From: UBA5614 sp963667535
GTDB taxonomy: Bacteria > Cloacimonadota > Cloacimonadia > Cloacimonadales > Cloacimonadaceae
Direction of reading: 5' to 3'
NCBI GenBank assembly: GCA_963667535.2
Contig: CAXXDU010000002.1
Span: 2,356,001 to 2,420,000, forward strand
Length of the DNA stretch: 64,000 bases
A program made the translations under genes and the position numbers. Under the pieces are notes generated by a model. It made no database searches. It was not told the origin of the DNA and was given only the letters and a program-made list of their open reading frames with translations. The stretch's first letter is position 1; each line of letters begins with the position of its first letter. Below are positions 43,869 to 51,553 of this stretch, piece after piece.

Positions 43869-43886
43869 GTAACATCGGAGTGTTAC
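43869..43886 (+). repeat. Small hairpin repeat, copy 2 (CGGA loop)
   Basis: GTAACAT-CGGA-GTGTTAC, a 7-bp stem (one G-T pair). Related hairpins are at 37591 and 51191. Confidence 0.55.
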
Positions 43887-43994
43887 GCAACTACGCATAA
43901 ATGCGGTACTACATACTCTGTTATTAATTTTCATTTGACATGAGTATGGCTTTTGAGTTTAGGGATATAATACTAATATACAGAAGGGAACATT

Positions 43995-46856
43995 TTGAAA
44001 ACAAAGATAATAATAAAAGGTGCTCAGGAACACAATTTAAAGAATATCGATCTTGAAATCCCGCGTAATCAGCTAGTCGTATTCACTGGCGTGTCCGGTT
44101 CGGGTAAATCGTCTTTGGCATTTGATACATTATATGCAGAAGGTCAGAGACGTTATGTGGAATCTTTATCTGCATATGCCAGACAGTTTTTGGGTCAGAT
44201 GGAAAAACCGAAAGTTGACTATATTGAAGGATTATCACCGGCAATTTCAATTGAGCAAAAGGCATCCAGTAAGAACCCCCGCTCTACTGTAGGCACAGTT
44301 ACCGAGATATATGATTACTTAAGAGTACTGTATGCCAGGATTGGTAAGCAGTATTGTTATAATTGCGGTGCAGAAGTAGGTGCTCAGACTGTTGACCAGA
44401 TGGTAGATAATCTGTTGTTGAGAAAACCGGGAACAAAGTTTCAGATCCTGGCACCAATTGTTCAGAACCGTAAAGGCGAGCATAAGGAAGAATTGGATGA
44501 ACTCAAGCAGGAAGGTTTTGTCAGAGTCCTGATCAATGGAAAGCTGCGTTCTCTGGATGAAGACATAGTTCTGGATAAGAAGAGTAAGCATAATATTGAT
44601 GTAGTTGTTGACCGTATTGTCATGAAAGATGGAATCAAATCTCGCTTAGCGGAATCTCTGGAAACAGCTTTAAAGCTAACAGATGGTTACGTAAAAATCG
44701 AGCATCTGGATGAAAACGTATCGGAAATACTGTCTGCCAAAAACTCATGCTCAGCCTGTAATATCGGATATGAGGATTTATCCCCTCAGCACTTTTCCTT
44801 TAATAGTCCGATCGGAGCTTGCAAGACATGTAATGGATTGGGTTATAAACTTGAATTTGACCCTGATTTGATAGTGCCTGACCCGGAAAAGTCTTTACTG
44901 GAAGGAGCAGTCGCAGCCTGGGGCAAATTAGAAGATAAGCAGGCAAGCTGGACTATGCAGTATATCAAAAATATGGCGAAGGAATTTGACTTTTCTCTGA
45001 ATACACCCTGGTATCAGCTTCCCGAAGAAATAAAAGACCTGATATTCTATGGTTCCAAAGGTAAGAGGTTTAAAGTAAACTGGCAAAGCAAGCACGGTTC
45101 AGGTCAGTTTAATTCCCGTTTTGAGGGTATTATTCCGCAGCTAAACCGTAGAATGAGAGAGACATCATCAGAGGATATGCGGAAATACTATATGCAGTAT
45201 ATCAGTGATAAGCCATGTCCGGATTGCGAAGGAAAGAAACTGAAGCCGGAAAACCTGGCAGTGCTGATTAATAAACTGAATATTGGTGATGTTACCGGTA
45301 TGAATATCAGCAGAGCACATGATTTTTTTACTAACTTAAAACTCCATGGCAATCAGACAATTATCGCCGCAGAAGTGCTCAAAGAAATTCAAAACCGCTT
45401 GAGTTTTCTCATAAATGTAGGATTGCATTATTTAACCTTAGACAGACGCACTCCTTCTCTATCAGGTGGAGAAACACAGCGCATCAGATTGGCAAGCCAG
45501 ATTGGCAGTCAGTTAGTGGGTGTTATGTATATTCTGGATGAACCCAGCATAGGTCTGCATCAGCGGGATAATCAAAAGCTGGTTGATATGTTGATTCAGC
45601 TTAAAGATTTGGGCAATTCAGTTATAGTGGTGGAACATGACGAAGAGACAATCCGTACTGCTAATATTATAGTAGATTTTGGTCCCAAAGCCGGAGTCTT
45701 TGGCGGAGAGATTGTTCACATTGGTGATTTTAAAAGTCTGCTGAATAACAAAAAATCATTAACAGGGCAATATTTATCCGGCGCTATGACAATACCTATA
45801 CCCTCTAAGAGAATTGAAGCTGACGAAAGAAATATTACGATACATGGTGCTAAACATAATAATCTGAAAGACATAACGGTCAAGATTCCTCTTGGGATGT
45901 TTGTCTGTATAACCGGTGTTTCCGGTTCAGGTAAAAGCTCATTAATTAATCAGACCCTATACCCTTTTATGCACAACCGCTTTTTTCATACTTCACACAA
46001 AGTGGGTGCAAATGATTCAATCACTGGAGTAGATGATATTGATAAAATCATATCCATAGACCAGCAACCGATAGGCAGGACACCAAGGTCAAATCCAGCT
46101 ACTTACATCAAACTATTTGACCCGATACGTACACTCTTTGCTCAGTTACCGGCATCCAAAGTGCGGGGATATAATTCCGGCAGATTTTCATTCAATGTAA
46201 AAGGTGGCAGATGTGAAGCATGTGAAGGCGCAGGACTCAAGCAGATTGAAATGCACTTTATGGCTGATATTTATGTAACATGTGAGATTTGCAAAGGTCA
46301 CCGTTATAATAATGAGACTTTGAATGTCCGTTATAAAGGAAAGAATATAGCTGAAGTTCTGGATATGGATGTACAGGAAGCGGTAGAATTTTTTGCTAAT
46401 GTACCTTCCATTAATAACAAACTAAGAGTATTGCAAGAAGTTGGTCTGGATTATATAAAACTGGGTCAGCCATCTACTACATTATCCGGTGGCGAAGCTC
46501 AAAGAATCAAGCTGGCAAAGGAACTCAGTAAAATTAGTACAGGAAATACACTATATTTACTTGACGAACCGACAACAGGTCTGCATTTTGACGATATAAA
46601 CAAATTGCTTACTGTTTTAAAGAGATTAGTTGCGATGGGCAACACAGTATTGGTGATTGAGCATAATATAGATGTGATTAAGTGTGCAGACTGGGTTATT
46701 GACCTGGGTCCTGAAGGTGGTGACGAAGGCGGAAAGATTATTGCTGAAGGCACCCCGGAAGAGATAGTGCTGAATAAGGATTCATATACAGGTATATATT
46801 TAAAATCCCATCTCATTATGCCGAAAAAACCGAAAAGCAAGAGAGGAAATTTATGA
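43995..46856 (+). CDS. uvrA: Excinuclease ABC subunit A
   Basis: The damage-recognition ATPase of nucleotide excision repair, which dimerises and loads UvrB. The 953-residue product has two ABC modules with Walker A GVSGSGKSS twice, signature LSGG(E)xQRI twice and Walker B near YILDEPS and YLLDEPT. Two zinc modules with paired CxxC motifs (around CSACNIG/CKTCNG and CEACEGAG/CEICKG) are intact. The start is TTG at 43995 with a GAAGGGA site, giving the usual short N terminus. It overlaps the downstream lipoprotein gene by 4 bp. Confidence 0.97.
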   Translation: MKTKIIIKGAQEHNLKNIDLEIPRNQLVVFTGVSGSGKSSLAFDTLYAEGQRRYVESLSAYARQFLGQMEKPKVDYIEGLSPAISIEQKASSKNPRSTVGTVTEIYDYLRVLYARIGKQYCYNCGAEVGAQTVDQMVDNLLLRKPGTKFQILAPIVQNRKGEHKEELDELKQEGFVRVLINGKLRSLDEDIVLDKKSKHNIDVVVDRIVMKDGIKSRLAESLETALKLTDGYVKIEHLDENVSEILSAKNSCSACNIGYEDLSPQHFSFNSPIGACKTCNGLGYKLEFDPDLIVPDPEKSLLEGAVAAWGKLEDKQASWTMQYIKNMAKEFDFSLNTPWYQLPEEIKDLIFYGSKGKRFKVNWQSKHGSGQFNSRFEGIIPQLNRRMRETSSEDMRKYYMQYISDKPCPDCEGKKLKPENLAVLINKLNIGDVTGMNISRAHDFFTNLKLHGNQTIIAAEVLKEIQNRLSFLINVGLHYLTLDRRTPSLSGGETQRIRLASQIGSQLVGVMYILDEPSIGLHQRDNQKLVDMLIQLKDLGNSVIVVEHDEETIRTANIIVDFGPKAGVFGGEIVHIGDFKSLLNNKKSLTGQYLSGAMTIPIPSKRIEADERNITIHGAKHNNLKDITVKIPLGMFVCITGVSGSGKSSLINQTLYPFMHNRFFHTSHKVGANDSITGVDDIDKIISIDQQPIGRTPRSNPATYIKLFDPIRTLFAQLPASKVRGYNSGRFSFNVKGGRCEACEGAGLKQIEMHFMADIYVTCEICKGHRYNNETLNVRYKGKNIAEVLDMDVQEAVEFFANVPSINNKLRVLQEVGLDYIKLGQPSTTLSGGEAQRIKLAKELSKISTGNTLYLLDEPTTGLHFDDINKLLTVLKRLVAMGNTVLVIEHNIDVIKCADWVIDLGPEGGDEGGKIIAEGTPEEIVLNKDSYTGIYLKSHLIMPKKPKSKRGNL

Positions 46857-47314
46857 CCATAAAAAAGCATTTCATATCGTACTGTATCATTATATTACTA
46901 TTGCTTTGTCTCCAGGCGTGTAAGAAAGCCAATCGAAGCCAGTTCAACGATGTTGCTTTTTCTGATACTACGTCTATGAATGTCAATGTGCCTACAGATA
47001 GTACTTCAGACGAAAACTTTAATCTAACAGAGTACGATACCCCTCCCACTCCGATTCAGAATCAGATGCCCATATATCCGTCCAAATACAGAAGTAGCGG
47101 TATACAGGGTGTGGTAGTTCTTGATGTAGAAGTATTAAACGATGGTACTGTAGGAGAAATTCAGGTAATGAAATCTTTGCTATCTGAGAAAGGTGCCTTG
47201 GATGATACTGCAGTAGCTGCTGTAAAGAATTGGATATTCAAGCCTGCTATGTTAAACAAGAAACCTGTTACGTCGCACGTTAACATCCCAATCCCATTTC
47301 AGTTAAAGAATTAA
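46853..47314 (+). CDS. Lipoprotein with TonB C-terminal domain
   Basis: The 153-residue product has a signal peptide with lipobox LQAC (Cys22). A polar linker leads to a TonB-C fold from about residue 70: PIYPSKYRSSGIQGVVVLDVEV, then AVKNWIFKPAMLN. Because it is lipid-anchored and lacks the usual N-terminal membrane helix and Pro-rich linker, it is unlikely to be a classical energy transducer. It may be a TonB-C-containing envelope lipoprotein of unknown partner. Its start overlaps the uvrA stop. Confidence 0.8.
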   Translation: MTIKKHFISYCIIILLLLCLQACKKANRSQFNDVAFSDTTSMNVNVPTDSTSDENFNLTEYDTPPTPIQNQMPIYPSKYRSSGIQGVVVLDVEVLNDGTVGEIQVMKSLLSEKGALDDTAVAAVKNWIFKPAMLNKKPVTSHVNIPIPFQLKN

Positions 47315-47328
47315 TCTTCATATAAACA

Positions 47329-47360
47329 AAAAAGAACCTCGCCTAAACGAGGTTCTTTTT
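47329..47360. terminator. Bidirectional rho-independent terminator
   Basis: An 11-bp stem (47331-47341 with 47348-47358), 6-nt loop. A T run on the plus strand and an A run just upstream (T on the minus strand) allow it to end both the lipoprotein gene and rpsT. Confidence 0.9.
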
Positions 47361-47374
47361 TTTATAGTTGTACT

Positions 47375-47680
47375 TTACTTTTTACTGGAAGTAGTATTTT
47401 TAACAGGGGCAGCGGCAACAGGAGCAGCAAATTCTTTGTTTATCATAGTTGCAAGTCTTGATTTACGTCTGGACGCTGTTCTCTTATGAATAACACCTTT
47501 TTTAGCAGCTTTGTCTAACTGAGAATAAATTGTTTCCATCAGTTTTTGTTTTTCATCTATAGGCATTTCACTTCTGATTTTCTTAGAAAGAGTTTTAATG
47601 GTTCTGACCACGTAATTGTTTCTGGCTTCTCTTTTCTTATCAGTCTTCATTCTTTTCATGGGTGACTTATGTTGGGGCAT
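47375..47680 (-). CDS. rpsT: 30S ribosomal protein S20
   Basis: The small-subunit protein bS20, which binds 16S rRNA. It has the N-terminal PQHKSPMKRMKTDKK and the helical GVIHKRTASRRKSRLA segment characteristic of the family. I start at the second ATG (47680), since it gives the MPxHKS-type N terminus and better spacing from the GGAGG than the ATG three bases upstream. The C-terminal Ala/Thr/Lys-rich tail extends a little past the usual end. The downstream terminator is shared with the convergent lipoprotein gene. Confidence 0.9.
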   Translation of the reverse strand: MPQHKSPMKRMKTDKKREARNNYVVRTIKTLSKKIRSEMPIDEKQKLMETIYSQLDKAAKKGVIHKRTASRRKSRLATMINKEFAAPVAAAPVKNTTSSKK

Positions 47681-47776
47681 CATTCCTCCAGTTTCATATT
47701 ATAGTGATACAAAATTATTTATTGCGGTTTGTTGTCAATAGATTTATATATTATATGTGCTTTATCTTCATAAAAA

Positions 47777-49021
47777 TCAGGGCAATACAGAGATTAATCT
47801 ACTAATTTGTTGCTGCACAGACCATTGAGAGATATCGTGGTCACTTCGGACTGAATCCATAGCTTGCCATTTCACGTATAACTCATCAATGTAATCCCAT
47901 ATCCGCTCTGTTATGCTCTCTGAAACAAATCCTGAATTAGTCTCAAGAATAATGGAGGCAGCTTCACCGTCGAGGGGACCGATGCACAGAACAGGGGTGC
48001 GTGATGCTATATACTCAAATAGTTTCGTAGTAAGCATACCCTGGTTTCCAATATAATCGTTTATAATGAGTATCAAGAGTTCACAATCCACCATTTCATT
48101 GATAGCTTGCTGATGAGGCATGTAATCAAAAAAGGATATTGTGAAATGAACTTCAGGTATGATGAATTTTCTTGTACCAATAAATGTGAAAGCTACATCA
48201 TTGTATGAATGCTCTTTTGTCTTAGCAGATATAAATCTTAATACTGAATTGATATCCTGACCTTCTGTGAGTTGTCCAATGAACTTTATCCTGAATTGGT
48301 TTCCTCTGGTATATAGCTTATCCTCAAACTGCTGCTCATCATAACCGTTATACAAAACACATTTATTTCCATCGGGAAGCTGTCCGGAAATGGCTTTGGA
48401 AATTACTAGATTGAGATCAGCAGTTTGAACCACTTTCCTTTCCATATAACTATTAATATGACGGATAACAGGATTTTGCTTGTTCCGTTTAAGATAATAG
48501 ATTTGCGTCCAGGGGTCTCTGAAGTCTGCAATCCATTTTGTTTTGAATTGTTGTTTCAAATAGAGACCGATCAGATGAGTAGATTGAGGTGGTCCTGTGG
48601 TAATAATCCAGTCAAATACTATTGTTCTGCAAAGAAACAGAGCTTTTGATTTAGCATAATAATTCCATACTACTCTGGCATCGGGAAATATGACATTCAG
48701 CCTTAGCCAGTACATTAGTTTTTCCAGCACAGAAGTGGATTTGGAATTGTCCAGACTTCCATAAGGTATTGACTTCCCTTTACCGGCAAACCTCTTCCAC
48801 AGTGAGCCAAACACAGGCGTATAAGTTCTTATGATCTCTATCCCTGATGGGAGCTTTTGCAGAAGTGAGTCATCTCTGACGGGATAATCACCGTCTTGTG
48901 TGGTAAGCACAGTGATTTTGTATCCGGCTGTATCCAGTAAAGGCAATAGTCTCAGCCAGCGTTGAACTGCAGCTCCACCACAAGGAGGAAAATAATACGA
49001 AATCAGAAGGATTTTCTTCAA
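47777..49021 (-). CDS. Glycosyltransferase, GT4-like
   Basis: The 414-residue product begins with a GT-B fold N terminus (YYFPPCGGAAVQRW) and has a C-terminal donor-binding region with TKLFEYIASRTPVL. The acceptor and linkage are unknown. It probably contributes to cell-surface polysaccharide or LPS glycan. It overlaps the upstream glycosyltransferase by 4 bp (ATGA), indicating coupling. Confidence 0.8.
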   Translation of the reverse strand: MKKILLISYYFPPCGGAAVQRWLRLLPLLDTAGYKITVLTTQDGDYPVRDDSLLQKLPSGIEIIRTYTPVFGSLWKRFAGKGKSIPYGSLDNSKSTSVLEKLMYWLRLNVIFPDARVVWNYYAKSKALFLCRTIVFDWIITTGPPQSTHLIGLYLKQQFKTKWIADFRDPWTQIYYLKRNKQNPVIRHINSYMERKVVQTADLNLVISKAISGQLPDGNKCVLYNGYDEQQFEDKLYTRGNQFRIKFIGQLTEGQDINSVLRFISAKTKEHSYNDVAFTFIGTRKFIIPEVHFTISFFDYMPHQQAINEMVDCELLILIINDYIGNQGMLTTKLFEYIASRTPVLCIGPLDGEAASIILETNSGFVSESITERIWDYIDELYVKWQAMDSVRSDHDISQWSVQQQISRLISVLP

Positions 49022-50112
49022 GACAAAAATTCCAAGAGCTTCTTTGTAAAACTATCCCAGGAATATTGTTGATTGCGCTTTTGAATAGCAGTTTGGAATT
49101 TATAAATATAATCTTTTTCATAGAATTCGACAATTTTGTCAGCTAATGCTACCGGATTCTCTGGTTCCACGAGAAATCCGTTTTCATAATCAATAACGAC
49201 TTCACTGATGCCGCCGACCCTGGTAGCGATTACAGGTTTCTCATAAGCAAAAGCCATTTGCACTACTCCGCTTTGGGTGGCAGACCTGTATGGAATAACA
49301 CATACATCACATTCAGCGAAAAACTTTTCTAGCTCCTGATCCGGAATATACCTGAAATGCACATCTACCCTATCTTTCAGACCAAGTCTCTCAATCTGGT
49401 TCAGATAGATACTTCTGTCTCCATAAACGTCACCGGCGATAGTAAGCTTTATCTTAGTTATTTTCTGTATTACCAGCGGCAATGCATCCAGAAGAATATC
49501 CAGACCTTTATAATGTTTTACAAAGCCGAAGAATAACAGATTGAATTTCTTTTCCTCACTCAGGTCATTATGCACCAGAATGTTTTCGTATACCGGGTGG
49601 AATAATTGTAAGATTTTAGCATCTTTACACAGACTTTGCAGGGTTTGAGTGGAAGTATCAGACAGGGTTAGAAATGTGTCAGCCGGATTGAATGCATACT
49701 TTGTCAAAGTCTTGGCAAAGAGCCACTTCTCGTGAAAGTCAGCATTGTGAATCAAATAGAATTTTCTGGTATTTTTGAGGAATCTGAGAATGTAGCCGAA
49801 AGCAGGCGCCATAAACGGCAACCAGTATGAAACTATTACTACATCGGGATTCCAGCCTTTGATATCATGAATTGAAGTAAACCAGGTGAGAGGATTATAG
49901 GGAGTCAGTATTCTTTGCGTGGGGAGCTTAATAGTTTGATTACTATTATCAAACTGTTCACCACCAGGAAAAAAGAGAGCCGGATACTGATGCCTGAAGG
50001 TAAACATCATTACTTCGTTACCCTGAGCGAGCAGCTTTTCACCCAATGTATTAGCAAATTGGGCAATTCCACCTCTCCATGGATAAGAAGGTCCTAAAAA
50101 AGCAATTCTCAT
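49018..50112 (-). CDS. Glycosyltransferase, GT4 family
   Basis: The 364-residue GT-B enzyme has the N-terminal GGIAQFANTLGEKL, nucleotide-sugar binding region and the E-X7-E segment around EKPVIATRVGGISEVV. The substrate is unresolved. It is paired with the next glycosyltransferase by a 4-bp overlap, suggesting that both act in one surface glycan pathway. Confidence 0.88.
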   Translation of the reverse strand: MRIAFLGPSYPWRGGIAQFANTLGEKLLAQGNEVMMFTFRHQYPALFFPGGEQFDNSNQTIKLPTQRILTPYNPLTWFTSIHDIKGWNPDVVIVSYWLPFMAPAFGYILRFLKNTRKFYLIHNADFHEKWLFAKTLTKYAFNPADTFLTLSDTSTQTLQSLCKDAKILQLFHPVYENILVHNDLSEEKKFNLLFFGFVKHYKGLDILLDALPLVIQKITKIKLTIAGDVYGDRSIYLNQIERLGLKDRVDVHFRYIPDQELEKFFAECDVCVIPYRSATQSGVVQMAFAYEKPVIATRVGGISEVVIDYENGFLVEPENPVALADKIVEFYEKDYIYKFQTAIQKRNQQYSWDSFTKKLLEFLS

Positions 50113-50158
50113 AATTGTATGCTATTCTATGGTTTCGAATAGAGTAAAGAATGCAATG

Positions 50159-50710
50159 CTAAGATAGTTTTTTACCCAACTCAATGGCTTGTTTCATCGT
50201 CTCGGCAGAAATCTCTGAATCAGAAGTCATCAAACCTCCGGCTAATAGCTTACCAATCAATTCCATCTTGAAGAATTCTGTAAAGCCTGAGCATACACTA
50301 TCCATAACCCCGGAATAAGTCTGCGTCGGAGCTCCGCTTGTAATTATCATCACCATCTTTTTCCCGGAAATCCGGTTAATCGTGAAATCAGGATTTACGA
50401 ATATGCAGAACCTATCGAGAAATGTCTTGGCTGTTCCACTGATGTAATCCATATATATAGGTGCAGAGAATACAATTGCATCAGCATCGATGAGCTTCTT
50501 CATAACCGGTACAAGATCATCCTGTTTGGTGCAAAAGTCTGGTTCAGTAGTACTCATTTCGCAGTTGCCACAACTTTTGAAATTTAGATCATATAAGTAC
50601 ACATATTCAACTGTAGAGCCGTTTCTGATAGCTTCATCACAAACAGCTTTGGTCAGGAAAGCACCCTTTCCTTCGTGATTAGCGCTACTGATGAGTGCAA
50701 GTACTTTCAT
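50159..50710 (-). CDS. Flavodoxin-fold NAD(P)H-dependent oxidoreductase / iron-sulfur flavoprotein-like
   Basis: The 183-residue protein binds FMN through a flavodoxin fold (SSANHEGKGAFL loop; SAPIYMDYISG). The Cys motif CGNCEMSTTEPDFC at about residues 47-60 resembles iron-sulfur flavoproteins, but the cluster is not certain. Its partners and physiological role are unknown. GGAAGGA precedes ATG. Confidence 0.75.
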   Translation of the reverse strand: MKVLALISSANHEGKGAFLTKAVCDEAIRNGSTVEYVYLYDLNFKSCGNCEMSTTEPDFCTKQDDLVPVMKKLIDADAIVFSAPIYMDYISGTAKTFLDRFCIFVNPDFTINRISGKKMVMIITSGAPTQTYSGVMDSVCSGFTEFFKMELIGKLLAGGLMTSDSEISAETMKQAIELGKKLS

Positions 50711-51017
50711 AAATCCTTCCTAGTTATTATATTCGTGTAGTAAGTTTGTCTTCACGACCTATACATTTTACAATATAAGATACGCAAAAGACCTGGCATT
50801 AAATACATTCATTCTTCAAATGTTGTAAATCTCAACAGCGGTAGTTTGTCAAAACCTTTTTCAAAATCGTTCACTTAGCACTAACGTCAAGACAGGTAAC
50901 TTAATCCTTAAGATATCACGTCTTGTATTTTGCTATCCTTGTTACACCTCATCTCTATCCTACATTACTGTTCATTATTAATCCTTCTTTCAATCATCTT
51001 AATGTATACATAAGCTA

Positions 51018-51110
51018 CGTGGGTGATTCCGCCGTGACTCCGCCGTGACTCCCCCATGTTCATATGGGAGTCATGTGGGTGTCATGTGGGTGTCATACGA
51101 GTGTCTTAAG
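51018..51110. repeat. 11-bp-spaced inverted repeat array C
   Basis: GTGA occurs at 51023, 51034 and 51045, then the inverted TCAT at 51071, 51082 and 51093 with a degenerate TCTT at 51104, all 11 bp apart. Two tandem CCGCCGTGACT units precede a central palindrome, and GTCATGTGGGT follows twice. Geometry matches arrays A and B. Confidence 0.9.
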
Positions 51111-51190
51111 GGCAAGCTATGTGCACTTAGAGCAAAATGAAAGCAGAATTAGTAATAGGGATTAAGTGATTTGGTGATTAAGAAGTAGCT

Positions 51191-51206
51191 TAGCATTCCG
51201 ATGCTA
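51191..51206 (-). repeat. Small hairpin repeat, copy 3 (CGGA loop on minus strand)
   Basis: Minus strand TAGCAT-CGGA-ATGCTA, a 6-bp stem. Related to copies at 37591 and 43869. Confidence 0.5.
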
Positions 51207-51232
51207 CGTAAACGTGATTATGTGATTATTCT

Positions 51233-51252
51233 TGTAAAGAGTCACTTAAAAC
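51233..51252. repeat. Left 20-bp direct repeat flanking the surface-protein cassette
   Basis: The 20 bp TGTAAAGAGTCACTTAAAAC is identical to 55252-55271. Confidence 0.85.
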
Positions 51253-51330
51253 AGCATAAAATAGTTGTGTTGTTCAATCCGGCTAAATCTTTAATATACA
51301 TACATATATATAGATTACATATCTGTTAAC

Positions 51331-51409
51331 AGCATAAATCGCAGGGTATACCCCATCCAGTATCAATCTGACCTGTAAGGGAGGGGTATAGGCACTTGAT
51401 ATTTATGCT
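51331..51409. repeat. Nested inverted repeat, possible structured RNA
   Basis: The outer 9-bp pair (51331-51339 with 51401-51409) encloses an inner 8-bp pair (51347-51354 with 51383-51390) and a 28-nt loop. No T run and no known family. Confidence 0.5.
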
Positions 51410-51553
51410 ATTTATGTCCACTCTTGCTTACTCCTTGCATACAAATCCTGTTTCTGCTCAGCGTACATCCTACTAAACTCTTCGCAAATAAAGCATTGGA
51501 GCGTATTGAGTAGTAAAACAGCTGTTTGTTACCGGGCAGGAAGGATCTAGCCT

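Larger units (their letters stand above)
43075..43994. other. Long intergenic region between the histidine kinase operon and uvrA
   Basis: This 920-bp gap contains no convincing gene. A short minus-strand open frame (43420-43635) runs through the palindrome and lacks any domain. The gap carries two 11-bp-spaced inverted arrays (43421-43508 and 43647-43712), a small hairpin with a 3-nt loop (43384-43398) and a 7-bp stem with a CGGA loop (43869-43886). It must also hold both divergent promoters. Confidence 0.7.
50711..51541. other. Long intergenic region upstream of the flavoprotein gene
   Basis: An 831-bp AT-rich region with no gene. It holds array C, a small hairpin, the left 20-bp direct repeat that matches the one at 55252, and a nested inverted repeat (51331-51409), all listed separately. 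It lies downstream of the surface-protein gene, so terminators are expected, but no stem with a T run was found. Confidence 0.6.

Noticed and set aside
43935..43971. uvrA promoter TTGACA/TATAAT
   Set aside because: Spacer is 25 bp, too long for a sigma-70 promoter.
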